The position numbers and the translations under genes were made by a program. A stretch of DNA of 64,000 bases. It comes from QHWT01 sp963755695 (lineage in GTDB: Bacteria; Acidobacteriota; Vicinamibacteria; Vicinamibacterales; 2-12-FULL-66-21). The first letter of the stretch is position 1. Every line of letters starts with the position of its first letter. Location of the stretch: contig CAVWLB010000010.1 of assembly GCA_963755695.1 (NCBI GenBank), forward strand, positions 248,001-312,000, in the 5' to 3' direction. Under the pieces are notes generated by a model. The model worked only from the letters and a program-made list of their open reading frames with translations. It had not been told where the DNA came from and searched no databases. Positions 17,077-25,216 of this stretch are shown piece after piece.

Positions 17077-17796
17077 CTAGCGCCGTTCGGCGGAGCGAAC
17101 GATCTCGGCGCCCTGCGTCGGCTTGTTCGAAAACCGCATAACCGGGCGGCCGTCGACGATGTCGATCGTCTTGAAGACGCGTGTGAGCGGAGGAGCGGCC
17201 GGCTGTGACGCGGCACCGCGGATTTTCGCAACGTAGTTGCGGGTCTCCTTGTAAGGCGGCACGGTGCGGCCGTATTTCTCGACGGCGCCGGGCCCCGCGT
17301 TGTACGCGGCGAGCGCGAGCGACTCGTCCTGGTTGAACCGGTCGAGCAGACTTCTCAGGTATGCGACACCGGCGCGGATGTTTTCTGCTGCGTTGTAGGG
17401 GTCGAACACACCGTAAGCGCGCGCGATTGCCGGCATCAGCTGCATCAGCCCCATCGCCCCCTTCACCGATCGGGCCCGCGGGTTGAATGCGGATTCGGCC
17501 TGGATCACGGCGCGAACGAAGTCGGGACTCAACGCGTGCCGCGTGGCATGTTCCACGATGAGGTCGTTATAGGCGGCGGCGCGCTCGCTGAATGCCGCCT
17601 TCGTGGTCCGGAAGCCGACCGGACCCGACTGCGACAGATTGCTCGGGACGACCGCGTAGGTCTTGGCCGACGGATCCTTGGGCTGGTCGGAGAGCACGAG
17701 GTTTCCGGCCGCATCTCTCCAGGCGTAAATCTGGGCATGCGCCAACGACGGCGTCACGACGCACAGCGCGACCGCTAGGAGGAGTCTCCGGCGCAT
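17077..17796 (-). CDS. Periplasmic lytic transglycosylase with DUF4124 domain
   Basis: A 239-residue protein with a signal peptide (residues 1-21, ending SLAHA). A short DUF4124-type beta domain (IYAWRDAAGNLVLSDQP) follows, then an SLT goose-lysozyme-like domain at about 80-195. The catalytic Glu lies in VIQAESAFNPRARS. Further SLT motifs are GAMGLMQLMPAIARAYGV, NIRAGVAYLRSLL and LALAAYNAGPGAVEKYG. It would cleave glycan strands of peptidoglycan, making anhydromuropeptides, during wall remodelling or assembly of trans-envelope machines. The C-terminal 45 residues are not recognised. A 140-bp gap separates it from alaS upstream. Confidence 0.92.
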   Translation of the reverse strand: MRRRLLLAVALCVVTPSLAHAQIYAWRDAAGNLVLSDQPKDPSAKTYAVVPSNLSQSGPVGFRTTKAAFSERAAAYNDLIVEHATRHALSPDFVRAVIQAESAFNPRARSVKGAMGLMQLMPAIARAYGVFDPYNAAENIRAGVAYLRSLLDRFNQDESLALAAYNAGPGAVEKYGRTVPPYKETRNYVAKIRGAASQPAAPPLTRVFKTIDIVDGRPVMRFSNKPTQGAEIVRSAERR

Positions 17797-17936
17797 TTTT
17801 CGGGTGTGAGCCCAACAGTGTAGCGGAGCTCGACCAGGGTCTCAAGGCAAAGCTTTTGCCGTGAGGGTTCAGTGACTTAGGGGAATCCGAGAAGCCGGAT
17901 GTGCCGTTTTGGCACGGCACCCCAGCAAAGTTGTGA

Positions 17937-20645
17937 TCAGCCCAGAAGCAACGCGATCGCGTCGGGTGCACGCCGGAGGAGATCGTCGATTTTCGAGGGA
18001 TCCTTTCCCCCCGCTTCAGCAAAGTCCGCCCGCCCGCCGCCGCCGCCACCCACGATTGGCGCGATTTCCTTGACGATCCGGCCGGCCTGGATGCGGCCGG
18101 TGAGATCCTTTGTGACCGAAACCACCAGGGCCACCTTGCCGTCGGTCTCCGACGCGACGACGACGATCCCGCTTCCGAGGCGGTCGCGCAGCGAATCCGA
18201 CAACCCGCGCAGCGCCCCCTTTTCGAGACCCGATACGCGTCGCGCGATTACTTTGACGCCGTTGATCTCGTGGCTGTCGTCCGCCGCTCGGTCGCCGGGC
18301 GAGCCGCCACCGAGCGCGGCTTTCATCTTCAACTGCTCGAGCTCTCGCGCGAGACGGCGTGAATCGGCCTGCAGCCGCTGGACTGCGTCGGCGCTCTGCT
18401 CGGCGGTGGTGTTCAGCGCCGCGAGCACGCGATCGAGCGCCGAGCGCTGCTGCTGCAGGAACGCGACCGCGCCGGCGCCGGTCAGTGCCTCGATCCGGCG
18501 CACTCCGGCCGCGACGCCGCCTTCCTGCGTGATGGCGAACGGACCGATGTCGCCGGTCGCGCGCACGTGGGTGCCGCCGCACAGCTCCAGACTGAAGCCC
18601 GGGACCGATACCACGCGGACCCGATCGCCGTACTTCTCGCCGAAGAGCGCCATCGCCCCGGCAGCGATCGCTTCTTCCGTCGAACGCACATCGGTTTGGA
18701 CCGGCGCGTTGCGATAGATCTGCTCGTTGACGATCCGCTCGATGCGATCCAGTTCGGCGCGCGGAATGGCGGAGAAGTGGACGAAGTCGAAGCGAAGCCG
18801 ATCCGGCGCGACGAGCGAGCCGGCCTGTTTCACGTGCGGACCGAGCACCTGGCGCAGCGCCGCATGCAGCAGATGGGTAGCGGTGTGGTTGCGTCGCGTG
18901 GCGTCGCGCACTTCATCGTCGACCACGGCAGTGACGAGATCCCGCGGCTTGAACGTGCCGCGGGTGACGGCGACACGGTGAGCGCGCGGTCCGCCGGGGG
19001 CGAGGCGCACGAGCGCCGACACCGTAGCGGTCGATCCGTTAGCCTCGTTTTCGATCCGGCCGCTGTCTGAAACCTGGCCGCCCGATTCGAGATAGAAGGG
19101 GGTGCGCTCCAGGGCGATGAAACCGGTTTGCCCTTCGCCGAGCGACGACACCTGCTGGCGATCCGCGTCGAACACCGCGAGGACCGGCACGCCGGTGACG
19201 GTGGTTGACGTGTAGCCCTCGAACTGATCGCCCGGCGCAAGCGTCGACTTGCGTGCCTCGTCGGACGCGTAGACGAATTCCTGTGTTTTCTTGGTCTCGA
19301 AGGCGCTGCTGGCGCGCGCCCGTTCACGCTGGCCTTCCATGGCGCGCTCGTAGCCCTCGCGATCGATGGTCAGGCCGCGCTGCGTCGAGAGGTCTTCCAT
19401 GAAATCGAGCGGTACGCCCAGCGAGTCGTACAGGCGAAAGGCGTCGTTACCGGGGACCACCTTCGACCCGGCCGCCGCGCGATCGAGCACCTCCTCGAGT
19501 CGCGGCAACCCGGCGGTCAGGACGGCATCGAACCGCTCCTCCTCGCTGCGCACGACCTGCACGATGGCATCGCGGCCGCGCCGCAACTCGAAATAGGCTT
19601 CTCCCATCTCGGCAACGATGACGTCGACGAGCGAGTGAAGGAACGGCTGCGCGATGCCGAGCTTCTTGCCGTGGCGCATGGCCCGCCGCATGATTTTGCG
19701 GAGCACATAACCGCGCCATTCATTGGACGGCACCACGCCGTCGGCGATGAGGAAGGTCATCGCCCGCAGGTGATCGGCAATCACGCGCATCGAGATGTCG
19801 GCCGGATCGTCGAGGGTGGCGCCGTACTTCCGGCCGGCACGCTTGCCGATCGCCCCGAGGATTGGTGTGAACAAATCAGTGTCGTAATTGGAGAGCTTCC
19901 CCTGGATCACCGCGGTAATTCGCTCGAGGCCCATCCCGGTGTCGATTGATGGCGCCGGCAGGGGATTGAGGGTCCCGTCGGCCTGACGGTCGAACTCCAT
20001 GAATACGTTGTTCCAGATTTCGACGTAGCGGTCACAACTGCAATCCAGACCGCGGCAGCGATGGCCACGCTGCTCTTCTTCGCAGGGAAAGGCGTTACCG
20101 CGGAAGTAATGGATCTCCGAGCAGCGCCCGCAGGGGCCGGTGTCACCCATCTGCCAGAAGTTTTCCTCGAGCCCGAGCTCGGTGATGCGCTCCTCGGGCA
20201 CGAACTGCTGCCAGATCCGGTAGGCCTCATCGTCGCGCGGGATGCCGGACTCACCCTTGAAAACCGTGGCAAAGAGCCGGTCGGGCGGGAGCTTCCACGC
20301 TTTCGTCAGCAGTTCCCACGCAAACGGGATCGCGTCGCTCTTGAAGTAGTCGCCGAACGAAAAATTGCCGAGCATCTCGAAGAACGTGTGATGCCGCAGC
20401 GACGGCCCTACGTTGTCCAGATCGTTGTGCTTCCCGCTCACCCGCATGCACTTCTGCGAAGTGGTGGCGCGTTTGTACGACCGTTTCTCCCGGCCCAGGA
20501 ACAGGTCCTTGAACTGGTTCATCCCGGCGTTGGTGAAGAGCAGGGTTGGGTCGTCAGCTGGCACGAGCGAGGAGCTGGACACGATCGTGTGCCCGTTCTG
20601 TTCGAAGTATTTGAGAAAAGTGCTGCGGATTTCCCGGGAGTCCAT
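17937..20645 (-). CDS. alaS: Alanyl-tRNA synthetase
   Basis: A 902-residue enzyme that charges tRNA-Ala and clears mischarged Ser and Gly. The class II core starts MDSREIRSTFLKYFEQNGH, with TLLFTNAGMNQFKD and the RHHTFFEMLGNFSFGDYFK motif. An insert with several Cys (CEEEQRGHRCRGLDCSCDRY, about 190-215) recalls the zinc site seen in some AlaRS enzymes. The editing domain has NHTATHLLHAALRQVLG and CGGTHVRATGDIG. The C-terminal C-Ala/DHHA1 domain contains VVVASETDGKVALVVSV and a Gly-rich IVGGGGGGRADFAEAGG. No frame breaks. recX follows upstream-to-downstream order on the minus strand, recX ending just four bases before this start. Confidence 0.97.
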   Translation of the reverse strand: MDSREIRSTFLKYFEQNGHTIVSSSSLVPADDPTLLFTNAGMNQFKDLFLGREKRSYKRATTSQKCMRVSGKHNDLDNVGPSLRHHTFFEMLGNFSFGDYFKSDAIPFAWELLTKAWKLPPDRLFATVFKGESGIPRDDEAYRIWQQFVPEERITELGLEENFWQMGDTGPCGRCSEIHYFRGNAFPCEEEQRGHRCRGLDCSCDRYVEIWNNVFMEFDRQADGTLNPLPAPSIDTGMGLERITAVIQGKLSNYDTDLFTPILGAIGKRAGRKYGATLDDPADISMRVIADHLRAMTFLIADGVVPSNEWRGYVLRKIMRRAMRHGKKLGIAQPFLHSLVDVIVAEMGEAYFELRRGRDAIVQVVRSEEERFDAVLTAGLPRLEEVLDRAAAGSKVVPGNDAFRLYDSLGVPLDFMEDLSTQRGLTIDREGYERAMEGQRERARASSAFETKKTQEFVYASDEARKSTLAPGDQFEGYTSTTVTGVPVLAVFDADRQQVSSLGEGQTGFIALERTPFYLESGGQVSDSGRIENEANGSTATVSALVRLAPGGPRAHRVAVTRGTFKPRDLVTAVVDDEVRDATRRNHTATHLLHAALRQVLGPHVKQAGSLVAPDRLRFDFVHFSAIPRAELDRIERIVNEQIYRNAPVQTDVRSTEEAIAAGAMALFGEKYGDRVRVVSVPGFSLELCGGTHVRATGDIGPFAITQEGGVAAGVRRIEALTGAGAVAFLQQQRSALDRVLAALNTTAEQSADAVQRLQADSRRLARELEQLKMKAALGGGSPGDRAADDSHEINGVKVIARRVSGLEKGALRGLSDSLRDRLGSGIVVVASETDGKVALVVSVTKDLTGRIQAGRIVKEIAPIVGGGGGGRADFAEAGGKDPSKIDDLLRRAPDAIALLLG

Positions 20646-20649
20646 CCGG

Positions 20650-21120
20650 TTATTCTAACGGATCGGCTTGCTTGCGGTGGCTGCGCAGTGCGGCGGATAC
20701 GGCGGCGGGTGAGAAGCCCTGACGCATGAGGAACTGGTACAGGCGTGCGTATGCTGCAGGCGTATCGATCTTTGGTTTTCCACGCAGCTTCTTCGTGATC
20801 GCCTTGGCAATGAGTCCGCGCTCGTCGATATCACCGAAGGCATCGGCCAGGGCGGCCGCGGCCACCTCGCGCGGAATCCCCATTTCACTCAGCTCGCGCT
20901 GAATGCGAAGGCGCCCGCGCCCTTTCACTTTCAGTGCGGTCTCCGCATACGCGCGCGCCACCCGCGCGTCGTCCAACGCTCCGCTTTCTTTCAACTGTTC
21001 GATTGCCGCGTCGATGTCTTCGGGGGTGTGCTCGCGATCGAGCAGTCGCGCCTTCAACTGCGCGGTCGACAGGTCGCGACGTGCCAGAAACTGGAGCCCG
21101 TCGCCATAGGCAGAACCCAT
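20650..21120 (-). CDS. recX: RecX-family regulatory protein
   Basis: About 156 residues, built of three-helix repeats. RecX proteins bind RecA filaments and limit strand exchange. Seen here are LARRDLSTAQLKARLLDRE, EDIDAAIEQLKESGALDDARVARAYAE and the family mark KGRGRLRIQRELSEMGI, then AKAITKKLRGK and YARLYQFLMRQGFSPAAVSAAL. ATG 21120 (MGSAYGDG) was preferred over 21159, because the extra 13 residues run through the 32-bp hairpin repeat. No recA gene is in the window. It lies four bases from alaS, likely one transcript. Confidence 0.87.
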   Translation of the reverse strand: MGSAYGDGLQFLARRDLSTAQLKARLLDREHTPEDIDAAIEQLKESGALDDARVARAYAETALKVKGRGRLRIQRELSEMGIPREVAAAALADAFGDIDERGLIAKAITKKLRGKPKIDTPAAYARLYQFLMRQGFSPAAVSAALRSHRKQADPLE

Positions 21121-21138
21121 CGAGGAGTATTCTACGAA

Positions 21139-21170
21139 ACATTGCGTGCAACCGGACATGCACGCAACGT
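21139..21170. repeat. 32-bp hairpin repeat, copy 1
   Basis: A perfect nine-base stem, TTGCGTGCA (21142-21150) and TGCACGCAA (21159-21167), flanks the loop ACCGGACA. The 32 bases 21139-21170 recur without change at 22472-22503. The copy lies between the start of recX and the end of the secreted-protein gene, both on the minus strand. It has no following U-tract on either strand, so a simple intrinsic terminator is not obvious. Confidence 0.85.
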
Positions 21171-21189
21171 TGTCAGCCAGCGTTCTTAG

Positions 21190-22158
21190 TTAGGGAAACC
21201 GCGGATTGAGGCGAACCTCGTCTGGGACGCGGAATGGGAATCCGAGCACGGTGGCGCGGCCACGGATGCGATTCTGCGCCTGGCAGTTCTGCGTGCAGTT
21301 CGTTGCCGCGGGGGCGACTTCCGTGGCGTCTTCTCCCATCACCTGTCCCATGCGACCGCCGCTCGCGATGCTCCACTGCGACTGGCCGCCACAGTGAAGG
21401 ACGGTTCCGGGATTCAGGTCATTCGGAATGTCATTCTTGCAAGTCGACGGCTGAATCCGCGTGGCCACCTGGGGGCTGTCGCGCCCGACGAACTTGGACG
21501 AAAAGTCGTTCGCGAAATTGATGCGCGCGGTCACCACCACCTGGTCGTTCACCGCGCCATTGCAACCGACGCACGGGAAGCTTTGGCCGATGCGATCGCG
21601 AAATTCGGGATTGTCGAAGTAGAAGACGGCGGCATCGAGGATGTGCGTCACCACTGTCGCCTTCCCGTCCGCACGCTTCGGCTCCATCTGAAAGACGCCG
21701 CCATTGGCGCAGTCCTTCGCCTGCAGCTTCATCGAGAGTCCGGGTCCTGTCCGCGAAATCTCGATCCCATCGCCGTCGATGTCGACGTCGACGTCATTGG
21801 TCAGCGAGAGGGTCCCGTGATCCGGTAGCTTCGACTCGAACACGACGGTGGGCCGGCCGCCGGTGATGTCGAGGGGATTGGGGGCGCCGGTGAGCGTCCA
21901 GTTGAGCACGCCGAACGTGTCCGCCACGACCGTGAACTCGACGTACTTCCCTTTCACCAGGAATTCATTCGGGACCTGCGCCGCCGGAATGATCCGGCTG
22001 ACACGGTCACCCGACACGCCGAGTACGCTGAAGCCGCCGCCTTCGCATCCCTTCGAGGAGGCCGCGTGCAGTTGAGCCAGAAATGGGATTGGCCTCGAAG
22101 ACACTCCGAGAGCCATGGCAAGGCCGATCGCACCAGCCGTGCGTGTGAGAATACGCAT
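21190..22158 (-). CDS. Unrecognised secreted protein
   Basis: A protein of about 322 residues that I do not recognise. It begins with a signal peptide (MRILTRTAGAIGLAMALGVS, cleavage probably near residue 30). The mature part has eight or more Cys, including CVGC and NCTQNCQ, so disulfides are likely. A short acidic run, TNDVDVDIDGDGIEI, looks like a calcium-binding turn. The C-terminus ends GFPFRVPDEVRLNPRFP. The start at 22158 is supported by AAGGAG seven bases upstream; a longer in-frame start at 22197 lacks this. The gene stands alone between two copies of a 32-bp hairpin repeat, with a structured 5' region, so it may be a separately acquired unit. Confidence 0.65.
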   Translation of the reverse strand: MRILTRTAGAIGLAMALGVSSRPIPFLAQLHAASSKGCEGGGFSVLGVSGDRVSRIIPAAQVPNEFLVKGKYVEFTVVADTFGVLNWTLTGAPNPLDITGGRPTVVFESKLPDHGTLSLTNDVDVDIDGDGIEISRTGPGLSMKLQAKDCANGGVFQMEPKRADGKATVVTHILDAAVFYFDNPEFRDRIGQSFPCVGCNGAVNDQVVVTARINFANDFSSKFVGRDSPQVATRIQPSTCKNDIPNDLNPGTVLHCGGQSQWSIASGGRMGQVMGEDATEVAPAATNCTQNCQAQNRIRGRATVLGFPFRVPDEVRLNPRFP

Positions 22159-22207
22159 GGTCAGACTCCTTAGGTGTCGACGTGAGTCCGTCGACATCGT
22201 GGGCAGG

Positions 22208-22254
22208 CACGAGCCTCCGGCACTATATCCTTCGATAGCCTTTTGAGGCTCGTG
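22208..22254. promoter_or_regulatory. Perfect 10-bp inverted repeat upstream of the secreted-protein gene
   Basis: CACGAGCCTC (22208-22217) and GAGGCTCGTG (22245-22254) are perfect reverse complements, 27 bases apart and 50-96 bases upstream of the start of the minus-strand gene. The spacer includes a TATA-like GGATATAGT when read on the minus strand. It could be an operator for a dimeric regulator or a leader hairpin. Confidence 0.5.
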
Positions 22255-22260
22255 ACGTGT

Positions 22261-22303
22261 GTGGATGTACCCGGATTACGGAGTGCGTAACTCCTTACAT
22301 CCG
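22261..22303 (-). ncRNA. Conserved stem motif, copy 1 (possible structured RNA or operator)
   Basis: Outer arms GGATGT and ACATCC enclose an inner stem GGAGT/ACTCC with loop GCGTA. A related arrangement occurs at 22744-22788, with the shared order GTGGATGT, then a GTAA core, then a TCCTnACA.CCGG end followed by TCGTCG. The two copies differ in sequence but keep layout. On the minus strand this copy stands about 105-145 bases upstream of the secreted-protein start. Class not recognised; a LuxR/FixJ-type regulator site is an alternative to RNA. Confidence 0.35.
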
Positions 22304-22313
22304 GTCGTCGTCG

Positions 22314-22340
22314 CTTCAAACGCGCACACAGCGTTTGAAG
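22314..22340. repeat. Perfect 10-bp stem hairpin
   Basis: CTTCAAACGC (22314-22323) and GCGTTTGAAG (22331-22340) pair perfectly around the seven-base loop GCACACA. No U-tract follows on either strand. It sits directly beside the stem motif at 22261-22303 and may be part of the same structured region. Confidence 0.6.
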
Positions 22341-22471
22341 GCGCAGCAACGACAGTGGCCGGACACATAGCAATTCACATTCCGAGGAAACGAGTTACGT
22401 GAGGAAGTCCTGCCTTGGGGTGAGGAATGAGGCAGTGCCGTTGGTGTGTTTCGTGTCGAGCATGCAACCAG

Positions 22472-22503
22472 ACATTGCGTGCAACCGGACATGCACGCAA
22501 CGT
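22472..22503. repeat. 32-bp hairpin repeat, copy 2
   Basis: Identical over 32 bases to 21139-21170, in the same orientation: stem TTGCGTGCA (22475-22483), loop ACCGGACA, stem TGCACGCAA (22492-22500). A partial further copy of the left part (CATGCAACCAGACAT) abuts it on the left at 22461-22475. With copy 1 it brackets the secreted-protein gene and its upstream region, about 1.36 kb in all. Confidence 0.85.
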
Positions 22504-22654
22504 CGATGTAGCCGACTAAGGCTGGAACCCGCTCGGGAAGCGCGGCTGCAGCCGGCTGTCAGCAGGTACCGGAGGGAACCCCAGGACGCAATCGCAACCG
22601 CGATCCCTGCAGTCATGCGGGTAGTGCAACGCATTAGCTGGCTCTCCATGTCGC

Positions 22655-22673
22655 GTCGATCGGGAAGATCGAC
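22655..22673. terminator. Hairpin in the pilT downstream region
   Basis: GTCGATC (22655-22661) and GATCGAC (22667-22673) pair around GGGAA. It lies about 260 bases past the end of pilT on the minus strand. There is no U-tract, so the terminator role is weakly supported. Confidence 0.25.
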
Positions 22674-22743
22674 ATCGCGAAACGCACAGGTATTCAGCTG
22701 AGCCTCGCGTGGTAAGCGACGGCCCGAATACCCATGCCCTGTG

Positions 22744-22788
22744 GGTGGATGTTCCGGGAGTGAGTAGGTAAATTCCTACACCCGGTTG
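22744..22788 (-). ncRNA. Conserved stem motif, copy 2
   Basis: Second occurrence of the layout seen at 22261-22303: GTGGATGT at the left, a TAGG/CCTA stem around TAAATT in the middle, and ACACCCGG followed by TTGTCGTCG at the right. Sequence is diverged but element order and spacing are kept. It lies about 145 bases past the end of pilT on the minus strand. Function unknown. Confidence 0.3.
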
Positions 22789-22931
22789 TCGTCGCGAGGA
22801 ACAGGAGACCGGCGTGATTCCCGGGCGACGACTCTGGAGCTATTCAGGACAGCAAACCACATACCCGAACACCGCTGGGGTAGTTGGGCTACTGCTAGCG
22901 GCTGGGGTACGTTAGTACCTGAACCGCAACG

Positions 22932-24086
22932 TCAGCCGCCGAACCGGGTGATCTCGGGAATGCCCCCCCTCGCCGGGGTCGCGGCCGGGGGCGTGTTGCG
23001 CGACATCTCCGTCGATGACGAGACGCCCTGCACCTTGAGCTTGAAGTCGTCGACGTTGGAGGCCCAGCGCAGCGCTTCTTCGAGTGTGACGTAGCCGGCT
23101 TGATACAAACCGAAGATCGATTGATCGAAGGTCTGCATCCCGTATTGCGATCCGCCCGCGGTGATCGCGCCGTAGATCTGCGACGTCTTGTCCTTGTCGA
23201 CGATGCAGTCACGAATGAAGGCGGTGGTGACCATCACTTCGACGGCCGCGGCGCGACCGACAGCGTCCGCACGCGGCATCAGCCGCTGCGAGATGACCGC
23301 CTTCAACACGCTCGCCAGTTGGATGCGGACCTGCCGCTGTTGATGCGGCGGAAACACCGAGATGATGCGGTTGATCGTCTCGGTCGCGTCGAGGGTGTGC
23401 AGCGTGGAGAAGACGAGATGTCCGGTCTCGGCCGCGTGCAGCGCCGTTTCGATGGTTTCGAAGTCGCGCATCTCGCCGACCAGGATGACGTCAGGGTCCT
23501 GACGGAGCGCGGCGCGCAGCGCGTGAGCGAACGAGACGGCGTCGACCGAGATCTCGCGCTGGTTGACCAGGGACATGTGGTCGCGGTGGAGATACTCGAT
23601 CGGATCCTCTACGGTGATGATGTGCGCCGAGCGGGTCGAGTTGATGTAATCAATCATCGCCGCGAGGGTCGTCGACTTGCCGCTGCCGGTGGTGCCGGTC
23701 ACCAGCACCAGGCCGCGTTCCTCCTGGGCGATCTTCCTGAGCACTGGTGGCAGGCCGAGGTCGTCGACTGACTTGATGCGCGTAGGGATCACGCGCAGCA
23801 CCATGCCGACGGTGCCGCGCTGCTGGAACACGTTGCAGCGGAAACGACCGAGCCCGGCGACGCTGTACGCCAGATCGACGTCCTGATTGCGACGGAACTT
23901 CTCGAGGTGCTCGGGTGTGAAGATGCCCTGCGCCATGGACTCGGTGTCGGGGCGATCCAGCCGCTTTTCCTCCGATGCGACCACCAGCGTGCCGTTCACC
24001 CTCATCATCGGGTAGCTGCCGACCTTGAGGTGGAGGTCGGAGGCGCCGCTGGCCACGGCAGTTTTCAGCAGGTCGTTAATGTGCAT
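22932..24086 (-). CDS. pilT: Type IV pilus retraction ATPase PilT
   Basis: A 384-residue hexameric ATPase that disassembles type IV pili, giving twitching motility. The N-terminal PAS-like domain starts MHINDLLKTAVASGASDLHLKVG. The ATPase core has Walker A GTTGSGKST near residue 133, the Asp box ITVEDPIEYLH, Walker B DVILVGEMRD and the His box ETGHLVFSTLHT. The C-terminal region has the retraction-ATPase-type FDQSIFGLYQAGYVTLEEAL. The tail after residue 355 is Pro/Ala-rich. It is unbroken. No other pilus gene is in the window. A strong terminator for ilvE lies 28 bases upstream of its start, so its own promoter must overlap that terminator or it is read through. Confidence 0.94.
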   Translation of the reverse strand: MHINDLLKTAVASGASDLHLKVGSYPMMRVNGTLVVASEEKRLDRPDTESMAQGIFTPEHLEKFRRNQDVDLAYSVAGLGRFRCNVFQQRGTVGMVLRVIPTRIKSVDDLGLPPVLRKIAQEERGLVLVTGTTGSGKSTTLAAMIDYINSTRSAHIITVEDPIEYLHRDHMSLVNQREISVDAVSFAHALRAALRQDPDVILVGEMRDFETIETALHAAETGHLVFSTLHTLDATETINRIISVFPPHQQRQVRIQLASVLKAVISQRLMPRADAVGRAAAVEVMVTTAFIRDCIVDKDKTSQIYGAITAGGSQYGMQTFDQSIFGLYQAGYVTLEEALRWASNVDDFKLKVQGVSSSTEMSRNTPPAATPARGGIPEITRFGG

Positions 24087-24113
24087 AGGCCTGGTCGGAG
24101 ACGGACGGGTGCG

Positions 24114-24149
24114 AAAAACACGGAAAACGCCCTGAGGCGCTTTCCGTGT
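24114..24149 (-). terminator. Intrinsic terminator of ilvE
   Basis: On the minus strand the stem ACACGGAAA / TTTCCGTGT with an inner GCGCC/GGCG-type pairing is followed by TTTTT (24114-24118). It stands 47 bases after the ilvE stop and before pilT, which is also on the minus strand. This is the clearest rho-independent terminator in the window. Confidence 0.85.
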
Positions 24150-24195
24150 CTGGCGGGAGTCGGTTGCAGGGGAACTCTAGTGTAGCAGGAGACGG

Positions 24196-25173
24196 CTAAT
24201 TCTTGACAGTCGTGGTCTTGCCGGCGGCGACCGCCTGGCGAGGCTCCCCCGAGTAAACGTATTCAAGCCAGCCGTGCCGGTCGGCAACCTCGCCGTTGAT
24301 CACGTCGAAGAACGCCTGCTGAATCGATTCGGTCATCGGGCCGCGGTGGCCGTTGCCAATCGCGACCTTGTCGACCGATCGGATCGGCGTGATCTCCACC
24401 GCGGTGCCCGCAAAGAACGCCTCGTCGGCGATGTAGAGCAGCTCGCGGGGCAGCATCTCTTCGCGCACGCGGAAGCCGAGGTCCTTCGCGAGCGTGATCA
24501 CCGAGTTACGAGTGATGCCGGGCAGGATCGAGGCGGTCAGCGGCGGGGTATACAGCGTGTTGTCACGCACGATGAAGAGATTCTGGCCGCTGCCCTCGCT
24601 CAGGTATCCAAAGCTGTCGAGCGCAATGCCCTCGCTGTAACCTTCGGCGATGGCTTCCATCTTGATTAGCTGCGAATTGGCATAGTTCGCGGTCGACTTG
24701 GCGAGCGTCGGGAAGGTGTTGGGAGCGGGGCGCGCCCACGAGCTCACGCAGACCTCGACGCCGTTGGTCAGCGCGTCCTGGCCGAGATACGCGCCCCATT
24801 CCCACGCGAGAATTGCGGTGTCGACGGGACACGGGAACGGATTCACGCCAAGCGTGTGATAACCGCGGTAGATGAGCGGCCGCAGGTAGCAGGCCTTGAA
24901 CTCGTTGGCCCGGATCGTCGCGAGGACTCCCTCGTGCACCTCGGCGTACGTGACACTCGGCTCCATCCGGTAAATCTTTGCCGAATCGAACAACCGTCGG
25001 AGGTGGGCGTCGAGTCGAAAGCACGCCGTTCCGCGAGTGGTGTTGTAGCAGCGCGCCCCCTCGAACACGCCGCTGCCGTAGTGGACCACGTGCGACGCGA
25101 CGTGGATCTTTGCATCGGCCCACTCGACGAGCGAACCGTTCATCCAGACCTTACCAGTGCCGGGAAACGACAT
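24196..25173 (-). CDS. ilvE: Branched-chain amino acid aminotransferase
   Basis: A 325-residue PLP enzyme of fold type IV that makes Ile, Leu and Val from their 2-oxo acids with glutamate. Seen are GKVWMNGSLVEWADAKIHVASH, HYGSGVFEGARCYNT, the RLFDSAKIYRM segment, the PLP-Lys region NSQLIKMEAIAEGYSEGIAL, the Glu-containing SEGSGQNLFIV and ILPGITRNSVITLAKDLGF. ATG 25173 was chosen because AAGGAG stands six bases upstream; the GTG one codon earlier is less likely. A TATACT at about 25197-25202 on the minus strand may be its -10 box. An intrinsic terminator follows the stop. Diverges from the metal-binding gene. Confidence 0.94.
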   Translation of the reverse strand: MSFPGTGKVWMNGSLVEWADAKIHVASHVVHYGSGVFEGARCYNTTRGTACFRLDAHLRRLFDSAKIYRMEPSVTYAEVHEGVLATIRANEFKACYLRPLIYRGYHTLGVNPFPCPVDTAILAWEWGAYLGQDALTNGVEVCVSSWARPAPNTFPTLAKSTANYANSQLIKMEAIAEGYSEGIALDSFGYLSEGSGQNLFIVRDNTLYTPPLTASILPGITRNSVITLAKDLGFRVREEMLPRELLYIADEAFFAGTAVEITPIRSVDKVAIGNGHRGPMTESIQQAFFDVINGEVADRHGWLEYVYSGEPRQAVAAGKTTTVKN

Positions 25174-25216
25174 CACCTACTCCTTATCCGGATGTTAGTA
25201 TAACGGCTGGTCCAGG

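Larger units (their letters stand above)
22159..22931. other. Hairpin-rich non-coding region
   Basis: I see no credible gene in these 773 bases. They lie upstream of the secreted-protein gene and downstream of pilT, both on the minus strand. At least six inverted repeats are present: 22208-22254, 22261-22303, 22314-22340, 22475-22500, 22655-22673 and 22744-22788. Such density is unlike any other gap in the window. The region may hold promoter, leader and terminator structures, a small RNA, or the remnant of a mobile element. Confidence 0.6.

Noticed and set aside
21139..21170. Integron attC site
   Set aside because: The hairpin is perfect rather than imperfect and lacks the GTTRRRY core; no integrase in the window.
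22399..22701. A 100-codon plus-strand frame in the hairpin-rich region
   Set aside because: It runs through the 32-bp repeat and hairpins, is Arg/Ser-rich and has no ribosome site.
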